The translations under genes were made by a program, and so were the position numbers. DNA of 64,000 bases from assembly GCF_003330845.1 (NCBI RefSeq), contig NZ_CP026121.1, positions 3,205,501-3,269,500 on the forward strand. Reading direction: 5' to 3'. Source of the DNA: Streptomyces sp. Go-475 (GTDB lineage Bacteria; Actinomycetota; Actinomycetes; Streptomycetales; Streptomycetaceae). A model generated the notes under the pieces. It made no database searches and was not told where the DNA came from. It worked only from the letters and a program-made list of their open reading frames with translations. This document shows, piece by piece, positions 7,631 to 16,558 of this stretch (the stretch's first letter is position 1; the number at the start of each line of letters is the position of its first letter).

Positions 7631-7703
7631 TGGAGCGCCGGGCAGGCCTTGCACCTGCATCTCCCCACAGGAAGTGGGGCGTCTTTCCTTGGACCACCAA
7701 CGC
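7631..7703 (-). tRNA. tRNA-Gly(UCC), atypical
   Basis: Minus-strand cloverleaf with encoded CCA (7633-7631) and discriminator T. The acceptor GCGTTGG pairs with CCGGCGC (two G-T pairs). The anticodon arm CCCCA / CTTCCTG / TGGGG gives anticodon TCC (Gly). The T-stem GCAGG/CCTGC is perfect. Odd points: the D-stem is only 3 bp (GTC/GAC), the variable region is 4 nt, and the T-loop is TGCAAGG instead of TTCNANN, so the conserved T55 is G. The acceptor does not resemble the usual Streptomyces Gly tRNA that I recall. It is intact enough to be made, but may be specialised. Confidence 0.75.
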
Positions 7704-7838
7704 ACTGTCCGCCTGCCGGAGTTCCGGCGACCGGATGCAGATCAACTATAACCCAGTTTTTGTTATCGCCTTGACCACCCGGACGTCTCCTCACCGTCCC
7801 CCGCAAGAACGCGACCTACGACGCTGAGGTACGACGAC

Positions 7839-9347
7839 GTGACACGACAGATCAGCCGCCGGAGCATGCTGAAGGCCGCGGGTGCGGCAGCCGGAGCCGT
7901 CGGGACGGGAGCCGTCGGGACCGGGGCCGGTGTGGCTACGGCCGTGCCCGCCGCCGCGGCCGGCGGCCCCTTCGCCCACCCCGGCCTGCTGCACACCCGT
8001 ACCGATCTGGACCGTATGGCGGCCAAGGTGAAGGCGGGCGCGAGACCGTACACGGCCGGGTTCGCCAAGCTCACCGCCAACCGGCATGCGCAGAGCGGGT
8101 GGCGGGCGAATCCGCAGGCCACCGTGTACCGGGGGTCGGGTACGCCGGAGAATTACCGGCTCCTCTACAACGACATCCACGCCGCCTACCAGAACGCCCT
8201 GCGGTACCACGTCAGCGGTGAGGAGGCCCATGCCGACACCGCCGTGGCGATCCTCAACGCCTGGTCGGGGAAGCTGACCGCGCTGAAGGGCAGCGCGGAC
8301 CGGTTCCTGGCGGCGGGGTTGTACGGCTACCAGTTCGCCAACGCCGCCGAACTCGTACGGGACCACGGGGACTTCGAGCTCGGGCGGGCGCGGAAGCTGC
8401 TGCTGGACGTCTTCCACCCGCTCAGCGACGACTTCCTGACCCGACACAACAACGCCGTCGTGACGAACTACTGGCCCAACTGGGACCTGACGGCGATGGC
8501 CTGCGTGCTCGCCACCGGGATCTTCTGCGACGAACGGGCCATCGTGGACCGGGCGGTGGAGTACTTCAAGCACGGGGACGGCATGGGGTCGGTCAGGCAC
8601 GCGATCCCGGTCGTGCACGAGGACGGGCTCGCCGAGTGGGTCGAGGCCGGGCGGGACCAGGGGCACGCGCTGCTCGGGGTCGGGCTGATGGGCACGGTGT
8701 GCGAGATGGCGTGGAACCAGGGCATCGACCTGTACGGCTACGACGACAGCCGGTTCCTCAAGGGCGCGCAGTACGTGGCCAAGTGGAGCCTGGGCGGGGA
8801 TGTGCCGTACACGGCGAACACGCGGAAGAAGGGCGCGATCGGGGGGTGGTCCGGGACTGAGACGGCCTCTGACGTGGCGGTGGCGGATCCGGCGATGACC
8901 CGGCCGATCTGGGCGATGATCGCCAATCACTACACCAAGCGGCGGGGGCTGTCGGCCTCGTACCTCACGCGTGCCGCCGCCAAGGCCGCGCCGGAGGGCG
9001 GGGGCGGCGACTACGGGCCCAACAGCGGGGGTTACGACCAGCTGGGCTTCGGCACGCTGGCGTACACGCGGGACAGGGCGGCGGATCCGGCGGCGCCGGC
9101 GCCGAGCCCTGCCGTTGGGGCGCCGACCCCGAGCCCGACCGGTGCTGCGTCGGCGCCGAGCCCGTCCGGTGGGGCCGGGGGTGTTCGGCCGCAGGGGACG
9201 GTGAGTGCGTCGGCGTCCCCCGGCGCGGGTCGTGACCTGGCCTCCACCGGGTCCGAGGAGGTGGTGGGCTGGGCCGCAGCGGCCGGCGTCACCGCTGTCG
9301 CCGGTGGGTTGCTGCTGCTGCGGCGGCGGGGCGACGGCGCCCAGTAA
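7839..9347 (+). CDS. Tat-exported alginate-lyase-like polysaccharide lyase with sortase tail
   Basis: 502-aa surface enzyme. The N-terminus is a Tat signal (RRSMLK at 7-12, hydrophobic Ala/Gly stretch, AAA cleavage region near 40). Residues 45-410 resemble the alginate_lyase/(alpha/alpha)-toroid lyases: NWDLTAMACVLATGIF, HAIPVVHEDGLAEWVEAGRDQGH and a terminal domain rich in Tyr/Gly. A Pro/Ser/Ala linker (about 410-465) is followed by LASTG near 467, a hydrophobic helix and RRRGDGAQ. This is a class E sortase sorting signal (LAxTG type), so the enzyme is probably covalently fixed to the wall. GTG start with GAGGT upstream. It converges on an MFS sugar-type transporter. Substrate (alginate, glucuronan or similar uronic acid polymer) is inferred only from the fold. 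Confidence 0.82.
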   Translation: MTRQISRRSMLKAAGAAAGAVGTGAVGTGAGVATAVPAAAAGGPFAHPGLLHTRTDLDRMAAKVKAGARPYTAGFAKLTANRHAQSGWRANPQATVYRGSGTPENYRLLYNDIHAAYQNALRYHVSGEEAHADTAVAILNAWSGKLTALKGSADRFLAAGLYGYQFANAAELVRDHGDFELGRARKLLLDVFHPLSDDFLTRHNNAVVTNYWPNWDLTAMACVLATGIFCDERAIVDRAVEYFKHGDGMGSVRHAIPVVHEDGLAEWVEAGRDQGHALLGVGLMGTVCEMAWNQGIDLYGYDDSRFLKGAQYVAKWSLGGDVPYTANTRKKGAIGGWSGTETASDVAVADPAMTRPIWAMIANHYTKRRGLSASYLTRAAAKAAPEGGGGDYGPNSGGYDQLGFGTLAYTRDRAADPAAPAPSPAVGAPTPSPTGAASAPSPSGGAGGVRPQGTVSASASPGAGRDLASTGSEEVVGWAAAAGVTAVAGGLLLLRRRGDGAQ

Positions 9348-9407
9348 CGCCTGGGCGCCCGTCGCCGTGCCCCTGGGAGCCCGAACGCCCGGCGGCACGG
9401 CCGCCGC

Positions 9408-10901
9408 TCAGGTCGCCGTCCTGGACCTCGGCTTCACCTGGTCCGTCGAAGCCGACGCCGTCAGGGGCTTGGCGATGTCCTCCAGGGAGCGGCGTTCCGC
9501 GCGGACCGCGAGGAGCGCTGCCGTCAGGCCCGCCAGGCACATCAGCGCCGCTCCGATCTGGAACGCGAGGACCGTGTCGCCGACCTTGCCCGTGCCGGTG
9601 AGGTCGGCGAACAGGAGCGGGCCGCTGATGCCGCCGGCGGCCGTGCCGATGGCGTAGAAGAAGGCGATGGACATGGCGCGGGTCTCCATCGGGAAGACCT
9701 CGGAGACCGTCAGGTAGGCGCTGGACGCGCCGGCCGAGGCGAAGAACAGCACCGCGCACCAGCAGGCCGTCAGCGTGCTCGCGCTCAGCGAGCCCTGGTC
9801 GAAGAGCCAGGCCGTGCCGAAGAGGAGCAGGCCCGAGAGCAGGTAGGTGCCCGAGATCATCACGCGGCGGCCGACCGTGTCGAAGAGCTTGCCGAGGAGC
9901 AGCGGGCCGCAGAAGTTGCCGAGGGCGATGACGGCGAAGTAGTAGCCGGTGCTGCCGCTCGGGACGTCGTAGAACGTCGTGAGGATCGCGCCGAAGCCGA
10001 AGGTGATGGCGTTGTAGAGGAAGGCCTGGCCGATGAAGAGGGAGAAGCCGAGGATCGCGCGGCGGCGGTAGTCGGAGAAGACCGTGCGGCCGATCTCCAG
10101 GAAGGAGACGCTGCGGCGCTGGTGGATGGTGATCTCACCGTCCGGGCGGGGCAGCGGCTCGCCGCGCTCCTGCTCGACCTTGCGCTCGATGGCGGAGACG
10201 ATGCGTTCCGCTTCGTCGTCGCGGCCGTGGATCAGCAGCCAGCGGGGGCTCTCCGGGACGTGCCGGCGGACCAGGAGGATGACCAGGGCCAGGACCGCGC
10301 CGAGTGCGAACGTGAGGCGCCAGCCGACGTTCGCCGCGAAGATGTCCGTGTCCAGCGCGACGATCGCGAGCAGGGAGCCGAAGACCGCGCCCAGCCAGAA
10401 GCTGCCGTTGATCATGAGGTCGACGCGGCCGCGGTACTCCTTGGGGATCAGTTCGTCGATCGCGGAGTTGATGGCCGCGTACTCGCCGCCGATGCCGAAA
10501 CCGGTGAGGAAGCGGAAGAGGAAGAACCACCAGGTGTCGAAGGCGACTGCGGTGAGGGCGGTGGCGGCGAGGTAGACCGCCAGCGTGATCATGAAGAGTT
10601 TTTTACGGCCCCACTTGTCGGTGAGGCGGCCCCAGAACAGGGCGCCCGAGCAGGCTCCGGCCACGTACAGGGCGGCGGCGAGGCCGGTGACCTCGCCGGA
10701 GGTGATGGGCAGGCCGCTGCCCGGTTCCGACAGGCGGCTGGCGATGTTGCCCACGACGGTGACTTCCAGTCCGTCGAGGATCCACACCGTGCCGAGGCCG
10801 ATGACGATCGTCCAGTGCCAGCGCGACCACGGGAGGCGGTCGAGGCGGGCGGGGATGTCGGTGGTGACGGTTCGGCCGGTTGCGGCCTGCGCGGTGGTCA
10901 T
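9408..10901 (-). CDS. MFS transporter, sugar-porter type
   Basis: 497-aa membrane protein with 12 predicted helices. The sugar-porter hallmarks are present: WGRLTDKWGRKKLF after helix 2, RFLTGFGIGGEYA in helix 4, a PESPRWLL motif before the central loop, and DTVGRRVMISGTY after helix 8. Asp in helix 1 (ILDGLEVTVVG) is typical of proton symporters. The ATG at 10901 has GAGGAGGGAG upstream; an in-frame start five codons earlier lacks one. It converges on the polysaccharide lyase, so uptake of the released sugars is possible but unproven. Confidence 0.9.
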   Translation of the reverse strand: MTTAQAATGRTVTTDIPARLDRLPWSRWHWTIVIGLGTVWILDGLEVTVVGNIASRLSEPGSGLPITSGEVTGLAAALYVAGACSGALFWGRLTDKWGRKKLFMITLAVYLAATALTAVAFDTWWFFLFRFLTGFGIGGEYAAINSAIDELIPKEYRGRVDLMINGSFWLGAVFGSLLAIVALDTDIFAANVGWRLTFALGAVLALVILLVRRHVPESPRWLLIHGRDDEAERIVSAIERKVEQERGEPLPRPDGEITIHQRRSVSFLEIGRTVFSDYRRRAILGFSLFIGQAFLYNAITFGFGAILTTFYDVPSGSTGYYFAVIALGNFCGPLLLGKLFDTVGRRVMISGTYLLSGLLLFGTAWLFDQGSLSASTLTACWCAVLFFASAGASSAYLTVSEVFPMETRAMSIAFFYAIGTAAGGISGPLLFADLTGTGKVGDTVLAFQIGAALMCLAGLTAALLAVRAERRSLEDIAKPLTASASTDQVKPRSRTAT

Positions 10902-10999
10902 GGGCTCCCTCCTCATCGAGAAGAACCCGGGCCGAGTGCCCTGAGCGGGTTCGCTTACGCCCTGGCACCCGGTACCACCGGCGCGTCACGACCTGCCGC

Positions 11000-12370
11000 T
11001 CACGCCCCCAGCGCGTGCGACACGGTGTAGATCAGCAGGCCGGCCAGCGAGCCGACCACCGTGCCGTTGATGCGGATGAACTGCAGGTCGCGGCCGATGT
11101 TGGCCTCGATCTTCCGCGTGGTGTGCTCGGCGTCCCAGCTCGCCACCGTGTCCGTGATGAGGGAGGTGATCTCCTTGCGGTAGGTGGTGACGACGTACAC
11201 GGCCGCGTCCTCCACCCACTGGTCGACCTTGTCCTGCACCTTGCGCTCGGCCGCCATCCGGGAGCCCAGCGACAGCAGCGAGGCGCGGACGCGCAGCCGC
11301 AGCTCGCTGCGCTCGTCCTCCGCCGCCGCGACGATCATGGACCGGACGGCCGTCCAGGCGCTGGCGATGAGGTCCTGCACCTCGCCGCGGCCCAGCACCT
11401 CGCCCTTGAGCCGTTCGACGCGGGCGCGGGTGTCGGTGTCGGACTGGAGGTCGCCCGCGAAGTCGGTGAGGAAGCGGTCCAGGGCGCCGCGGGCGGGGTG
11501 GGCGGGCATGTCGCGCATCTCGGTGGCGAAGCGCAGCAGTTCCTTGTAGACGCGCTCGCCGACCTTGCGGTCGACGAACCTCGGCGTCCAGCCGGGGGCG
11601 CCGCCCTCCACGGCGTCCATGACCTCGTCGCGGTGCAGGACCAGCCAGTCGTGGGCGCGGTTGACGATGAGATCCACGACCCGTTTGTGGCCGCCGTCGG
11701 CGACGACCTTCTCCAGCATCTTGCCGATGCCGGGGCCGATCTCCTGGGCGTTGGCGCGGCGCGTGATGGCCTCGCCGACCACGGCCTGGACGTCGGAGTC
11801 GCGCAGGACCGTCAGGGCGCCGCGCAGGGCGGTGGACAGCTCGGCCGTGACCCGGTCGGCGTGTTCGGGCACGGCGAGCCAGGCGCCGAGGCGGCTGCCG
11901 ATGCCGACGGCGCGCAGCCGCTGCCGTACGACGTCCTCAGAGAGGAAGTTCTCGCCGACGAACTCGCCGAGGGAGACGCCGAGCTGGTCCTTCTTGGTGG
12001 GGATGATCGCCGTGTGCGGGATGGGGATGCCGAGGGGGTGGCGGAAGAGGGCGGTGACGGCGAACCAGTCGGCGAGCGCGCCGACCATGCCCGCCTCGGA
12101 GGCGGCGGCGACATAGCCCGCCCAGGGGCCGGCGCCGGAGTTCTGCGCCCACTTGGCGAGGACGTAGACCACGGCGACGAACAGCAGGAGGCCGGTGGCG
12201 GTGAGTTTCATCCGGCGTACGCCGCGCTGTTTCTCCTCGTCCGCCGGGCTGAAGGTCGTCATCGCGCGGTTCACGGCGGGCCGGGGGCGGGCATGCTGCC
12301 CCGCGACGCTGCCCTTTTCTTCCACTTTGGTCCGCTCCATCCGCTCCACCCGCTCGGTGATCCCGCACAC
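11000..12370 (-). CDS. DUF445 membrane protein
   Basis: Up to 456 aa. An N-terminal transmembrane helix (LTATGLLLFVAVVYVLAKWA) precedes the diagnostic DUF445 start (EAGMVGALADWFAVTALFRHPLG, then IPHTAIIPTKKDQLG). A long helical region follows (RVYKELLRFATEMRD; RMAAERKVQDKVDQWVED) and a second hydrophobic segment lies at the very C-terminus (GSLAGLLIYTVSHALG). Function unknown; related YheB/YjiN proteins are membrane proteins with coiled-coil parts. The start is uncertain: 12370, the Met at 12340, or a Met near residue 38 all keep the domain, and none has a strong ribosome site. Confidence 0.88.
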   Translation of the reverse strand: MCGITERVERMERTKVEEKGSVAGQHARPRPAVNRAMTTFSPADEEKQRGVRRMKLTATGLLLFVAVVYVLAKWAQNSGAGPWAGYVAAASEAGMVGALADWFAVTALFRHPLGIPIPHTAIIPTKKDQLGVSLGEFVGENFLSEDVVRQRLRAVGIGSRLGAWLAVPEHADRVTAELSTALRGALTVLRDSDVQAVVGEAITRRANAQEIGPGIGKMLEKVVADGGHKRVVDLIVNRAHDWLVLHRDEVMDAVEGGAPGWTPRFVDRKVGERVYKELLRFATEMRDMPAHPARGALDRFLTDFAGDLQSDTDTRARVERLKGEVLGRGEVQDLIASAWTAVRSMIVAAAEDERSELRLRVRASLLSLGSRMAAERKVQDKVDQWVEDAAVYVVTTYRKEITSLITDTVASWDAEHTTRKIEANIGRDLQFIRINGTVVGSLAGLLIYTVSHALGA

Positions 12371-12534
12371 ATTGTCCCTTCCTGACCGACTCCTGGAACG
12401 GAACAGGAGTTCCCGGCGTCTGTCGGGAGGGGGTAATGCGACGGGGTCCTGTCAGCTTCCCCGTGCCCATGCCGCATCATGGGAACATCAGATCGGAGCC
12501 TGAGGCTCCCATCGCCCGAGGAGAACTGAAGAGC

Positions 12535-13869
12535 ATGACCCGGGGTCGTGGTTACGCCCTCCTGGCCGTCGTCGTCGCAGCGATCGTGGCCCTTTCCACC
12601 GCCATATACGTCGGAGTGGCGTCCGACAACGGCACCCGCAACCGGAACGCACTCGCCGACGGCCGCGTCCCGAACAACCCCGCCGCCCCGGCCTCCACCG
12701 GCACCTGGGTCGGCACCTGGTCCACGTCCCCGGCCGGCGCCGAGCCCGGCACGGAGACGACCGGCATGGCGGACCGCTCGGTACGCAACGTCGTCCACAC
12801 CAGCGTCGGCGGTACGAGTGCCCGCGTGACGCTGTCCAATCTCTACGGCCAGTCGCCGCTGAACATCACGCAGGCGTCGATCGCCGTCGCCGCGGGCAGC
12901 GGCACGCCCGCCGCGCTCGCGGACACCATGCGGCAGCTGACCTTCAACGGCGGCCCCGCGGTCGTCGTCCCGCCCGGCGGGCAGGTGATGAGCGACGCCG
13001 TGCGCATCGCCATCCCGCACGACGCGGACGTCCTGATCACCACGTACACGCCGACCAGCTCCGGCCCGGTGACGTACCACCCGCACGCCCGGCAGACCTC
13101 CTACGTCGCCCAGGGCGACCAGGCGCGGGACGTGACGGGCACGCCGTACACCGAGGAGACCAGGTACTGGCGCTACCTGACCGCGCTGGACGTGCTGAGC
13201 AACGAGGCGGACGGGACGGTGGTCGCCCTGGGCGACTCGCTGACCGACGGCATCACCTCCACGTCGGGCGCCAACAGGCGGTGGACCGACGTTCTCTCGG
13301 ACCGGCTACGCGCGGAGATCGCGGCCGGGCGGGACCTGCCGCGCTACAGCGTCGTCAACCAGGGCATCAGCGGGAACCGGGTCCTCACCGACGGGCTGGG
13401 CCGCCCCGCGGACAACCCCAGCGGGCTGAACCGCTTCGCGCGGGACGTACTGCAGCGGACGAACGTCAAGGTCGTCGTCATCGACCTCGGCGTCAACGAC
13501 ATCCTGCGCAACCCGCGGCTCGCCGACCCGGACGCGATCGTCGGCGGCCTGCGCACGATGGTGGGGCAGGCGCACGCGCGGGGGCTGAAGGTCGTGGGCG
13601 CGACCCTCATGCCGTTCTACGGGCACCGTGGCTACACGGACGCGCGTGAAGGGGTGCGGCAGGCCATCAACGCCGAGATCCGGGCCGGACGGGTGTTCGA
13701 CGCGGTCGTCGACTTCGACGCGGCGCTGCGGGATCCGTACGACCCTCGGCGGCTGCGGCCGGTGTACGACTCGGGGGATCATCTGCACCCCAGCGACAAG
13801 GGGTACGCGCGGATGGCGGAGGCGTTCGACCTGGAGCTGCTGAAGGGGTCGGTACCGGCGGAGCTGTAG
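12535..13869 (+). CDS. Secreted SGNH/GDSL hydrolase
   Basis: 444-aa exported esterase or lipase. The N-terminal signal/anchor (YALLAVVVAAIVALSTAIYVG) is followed by a beta-rich N-terminal domain of about 170 residues and an SGNH domain. Block I is VALGDSLTDG (Ser nucleophile), block II GISGNR (Gly), block III DLGVNDI (Asn) and block V DSGDHLHPSDKGY (Asp and His). GAGGAG precedes the ATG at 12535; a longer in-frame start at 12436 would place coding sequence in the promoter region. Divergent from the DUF445 gene. Likely substrates are acyl or acetyl esters outside the cell. Confidence 0.92.
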   Translation: MTRGRGYALLAVVVAAIVALSTAIYVGVASDNGTRNRNALADGRVPNNPAAPASTGTWVGTWSTSPAGAEPGTETTGMADRSVRNVVHTSVGGTSARVTLSNLYGQSPLNITQASIAVAAGSGTPAALADTMRQLTFNGGPAVVVPPGGQVMSDAVRIAIPHDADVLITTYTPTSSGPVTYHPHARQTSYVAQGDQARDVTGTPYTEETRYWRYLTALDVLSNEADGTVVALGDSLTDGITSTSGANRRWTDVLSDRLRAEIAAGRDLPRYSVVNQGISGNRVLTDGLGRPADNPSGLNRFARDVLQRTNVKVVVIDLGVNDILRNPRLADPDAIVGGLRTMVGQAHARGLKVVGATLMPFYGHRGYTDAREGVRQAINAEIRAGRVFDAVVDFDAALRDPYDPRRLRPVYDSGDHLHPSDKGYARMAEAFDLELLKGSVPAEL

Positions 13870-13890
13870 AGCTGTCTGCTGATACGCACC

Positions 13891-13979
13891 GCAGTCGTGG
13901 CTGAGGCGGGGTGGGCGCGCAACCCGGCGCTACGGGGTACCGCCTGCGCCCACCCGTGCCGCCCCAGCGGCACGACTGC
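13891..13979. repeat. Large imperfect inverted repeat between convergent genes
   Basis: GCAGTCGTG (13891) pairs with CACGACTGC (13971-13979), and internally GGTGGGCGC pairs with GCGCCCACC, giving a stem of about 30 bp with bulges around a CCCGGCG/ACGGGG apex. It fills the space between the SGNH gene (+) and the DUF1707 gene (-). I recall similar GCAGTCGTG...GCGCCCACC elements in many Streptomyces intergenic spaces; it probably acts as a bidirectional terminator. Confidence 0.7.
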
Positions 13980-13998
13980 CCGCAGACGGCAGGCGTCC

Positions 13999-14691
13999 TC
14001 AGCCCAGCTCCCGCCGCCCCTCCCTCCGCTCCAGCTTCTCCCGCTGCCGTTCCTCCCGTAGCCGCTGCTTCTCCGCGCGTGTCAGCTTCCGCTGGACCCC
14101 GACGCCGCCCCACAGCGCGAAGCCGGTGACGACGACCCGCGGTGCGCCCGGCTCCCCCGGCACGCCCTCCTCGCGGTGGTCGAAGCCGCCCATGATCCCG
14201 ATGCCGCGCACGACGACCTCGACCCCGGGCGGCACGATGACGTCCACCCCGCCCATGATCGCGATCACGTTGATCTCGACCTCGCGGTCCGTGAAGTTCG
14301 CCTCGCGCAGGTCGAGCTCCCCGCCGCCGCAGAAGGCGAGGCAGGTGAACCGCCGGGGCACCGTCCAGTGCCCCTTGCGCTGGAAGCCGGCCATCACGGC
14401 GGCGGCCCAGGTCGAGGACCCCTCACCGCCCACGATCCGCCGCGACCAGTCCGGCCCGGCGGCGGGCTCCTTGCTCAGCGACACCACCGGCGCGGTGACA
14501 CCGGAGGCCGGCAGGTCCCGGGTGATCGGCGCCAGCTCCCCGTACGTCCGCGCCCGGTACGTCGCGTCCAGCCGCTCCTCGAACTCCGCCATGTCGAGAC
14601 GGCCCTCCGCGAGGGCGTCCCGCAGGATCTCGGCGACCCGTTCACGGTCGGCGTCGGAGGCGCGGAGGTCCGGGACTGAGTCGTCGGTCAT
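13999..14691 (-). CDS. DUF1707 protein with LiaF-like C-terminal domain
   Basis: 230-aa protein. The N-terminal DUF1707 (SHOCT-like) motif is complete: LRASDADRERVAEILRDALA, then GRLDMAEFEERLDATYRART. Residues about 115-205 form a beta-helix-like cell-wall-active-antibiotics-response domain (INVIAIMGGVDVIVPPGVEV; VVVRGIGIMGGF). The end is a basic coiled-coil stretch rich in Arg/Glu/Lys. DUF1707 proteins are common in actinomycetes and some have been tied to envelope stress; the role here is inferred. The ATG at 14691 directly precedes the start of DUF1707. Confidence 0.9.
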   Translation of the reverse strand: MTDDSVPDLRASDADRERVAEILRDALAEGRLDMAEFEERLDATYRARTYGELAPITRDLPASGVTAPVVSLSKEPAAGPDWSRRIVGGEGSSTWAAAVMAGFQRKGHWTVPRRFTCLAFCGGGELDLREANFTDREVEINVIAIMGGVDVIVPPGVEVVVRGIGIMGGFDHREEGVPGEPGAPRVVVTGFALWGGVGVQRKLTRAEKQRLREERQREKLERREGRRELG

Positions 14692-14724
14692 ACACAGCAG
14701 ATTACGAGTCGCCCGAGCCGGGCA

Positions 14725-15702
14725 CTACGTGGTCGCACGCTCCGCGTACATTTTCGCGATCACCGCCTCGATGTCCGGCTCCCGCACCGACAGGTCGACC
14801 AGCGGATACTCCGCCGCGATCCGCGCCACCAGCGGCGCCGCCGACTCCGCGGCCGGGAACGCCAGCCACTGCCGCGGACCGTCCACCCGCACGACCCGGG
14901 CGGGTGCGGGGGCGTCGATCGGCGGCAGTTCCCGCTCCAGGTCCACCACCAGCGTCCGCTCGCTCTCCCCCGCCTCGTGCAGCCCGGCGAGCGGCCCGTC
15001 GTACATCAGCCGCCCCTGGTCGATGACCATCACCCGCTTGCACAACTGCTCGATGTCCTGCAGGTCGTGCGTGGTCAGCAGAACCGTCGTGCCGCGCTCG
15101 GCGTTCAACTCCCGCAGGAACTCCCGCACCTTGGCCTTGGAGACGACGTCGAGCCCGATGGTCGGCTCGTCGAGGTACAGCACCTCCGGGTCGTGCAGCA
15201 GCGCCGCCGCGATGTCGCCGCGCATCCGCTGCCCGAGCGAGAGCTGCCGCACCGGCACGTCCAGCAGGTCGCCCAGGTCGAGGAGTTCGACCAGCCGGTC
15301 GAGGTTCTCGCGGTAACGGCCGTCCGGTATCCGGTACATGCGGTGCATCAGCCGGTAGGAGTCGACCAGCGGCAGGTCCCACCACAGCGTCGTGCGCTGC
15401 CCGAACACCACCCCGATGCGGTGCGCGAGGCGCGTCCGCTCCCGGGAGGGGTCGATGCCCGCCACCCGGAGCCGGCCCGCGCTCGGCGTGAGGATGCCGG
15501 TCAGCATCTTGATCGTGGTCGACTTGCCGGCGCCGTTCGGGCCGATGTAGCCGACCATCTCGCCGCGTCCCACCCGGAAGGAGATCGAGTCGACGGCGCG
15601 CACCTGCCGCCGCTCCCGCTTCATGAAGCCGGTCTTCTTGCGCACCTCGAAGACCTTCTCGACACCGTCGAGTTCGATGAACCCGCTTTCGGAACCGGTC
15701 AA
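14725..15702 (-). CDS. ABC-2 type transporter ATP-binding protein
   Basis: 325-aa ATPase. Walker A is GPNGAGKST, the Q-loop lies in GVVFGQRTTLWW, the signature is LSLGQRMRG (a variant of LSGGQ), Walker B is VLYLDEPTIGLD and the H-loop is LLTTHD. A C-terminal extension of about 80 residues is typical of exporters pairing with ABC-2_membrane_6 permeases. No ATG or GTG lies near the conserved start; TTG at 15702, one base after the upstream stop with GGAG five bases before it, is the best candidate. Third gene of a three-gene operon with two permeases. Substrate unknown. Confidence 0.9.
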   Translation of the reverse strand: MTGSESGFIELDGVEKVFEVRKKTGFMKRERRQVRAVDSISFRVGRGEMVGYIGPNGAGKSTTIKMLTGILTPSAGRLRVAGIDPSRERTRLAHRIGVVFGQRTTLWWDLPLVDSYRLMHRMYRIPDGRYRENLDRLVELLDLGDLLDVPVRQLSLGQRMRGDIAAALLHDPEVLYLDEPTIGLDVVSKAKVREFLRELNAERGTTVLLTTHDLQDIEQLCKRVMVIDQGRLMYDGPLAGLHEAGESERTLVVDLERELPPIDAPAPARVVRVDGPRQWLAFPAAESAAPLVARIAAEYPLVDLSVREPDIEAVIAKMYAERATT

Positions 15703-15703
15703 C

Positions 15704-16558
15704 TCAACTCCCAGTACTCCGGTACGAACGAAGCCCCGCCCGCCACGCCACCCCGGCCAGCGCGCAGCAGACCACCGCCACCAGCGGCGACGCGAACGCC
15801 ACCCACGTCGGCAGGTCCAGCGGATACGGCCGCCCCAGCACATAGGACGCGGGCAGCCAGTTCACGAAGGCCAGCGGCAGCACGAAGGTCACCCCGCGCA
15901 CCAGATCCCGCGCGAACAGCACCGGCGGGTACTGCAACAGCGTCGCCCCGCCGTACGTGAACGCGTTCTGCACCTCCGAGGCGTCCTGCGCCACGAACTG
16001 GAAGGCCGCGCCCGCCACGAACACCGAGCAGAAGATCGCCCCGCCGCTGACCACCATCACCGGCATCAGCAGCAGCTTCAGCGGCGTCCAGTCGATGTCC
16101 AGGGCGGTCAGCGCGTAGCCCAGCACCAGCGTGCCCTGCGTGACCCGGCCCAGGCGGCGCAGGGCGAAACGGTCGGCGGCCACCTGCGCCAGCACCGGCG
16201 CCGGCCGCACCAGCAGCGTGTCCAGCGTGCCGTCGCGCACCCGGCGCCCCAGCCGCTCCATCGACCCGATCAGCATGTCGGCGAGCCCGAAGGCCAGGCT
16301 GGACAGGCCGTACAGGAAGGCGATCTCGGGCAGGGAGAAGCCGCCCAGCGCGTCGACGCTGGAGAACATCAGCAGGATGGCGACGAAGTCGAGCCCGGTC
16401 ACCGCGAAGTTGGTGAACGTCGTCAGGGCGAAGGAGGCGCGGTAGGCCATCGTGGAGCGGATCCACATCGCGGCGATCAGCCCGTAGGAGCGCAGCCCCT
16501 CCCGCACCCGGCCGGGCACACCGAGGACCTCCGCGCGCTCACGCACCGTGTCAGCCAC
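15704..16558 (-). CDS. ABC-2 family permease (second)
   Basis: 284-aa membrane protein with about six helices, of the ABC-2_membrane_6 (DUF990) type: RASFALTTFTNFAVTGLDF, MLIGSMERLGRRVRDGTLD (cytosolic loop with the conserved GTLDTLLVRP), and C-terminal helices ending in GLRSYRS. Its ATG overlaps the end of the upstream permease by 8 bp and its stop is one base from the ATPase start, so the three genes are translationally coupled. The two permeases probably form a heterodimer with two copies of the ATPase. Confidence 0.88.
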   Translation of the reverse strand: MADTVRERAEVLGVPGRVREGLRSYGLIAAMWIRSTMAYRASFALTTFTNFAVTGLDFVAILLMFSSVDALGGFSLPEIAFLYGLSSLAFGLADMLIGSMERLGRRVRDGTLDTLLVRPAPVLAQVAADRFALRRLGRVTQGTLVLGYALTALDIDWTPLKLLLMPVMVVSGGAIFCSVFVAGAAFQFVAQDASEVQNAFTYGGATLLQYPPVLFARDLVRGVTFVLPLAFVNWLPASYVLGRPYPLDLPTWVAFASPLVAVVCCALAGVAWRAGLRSYRSTGS

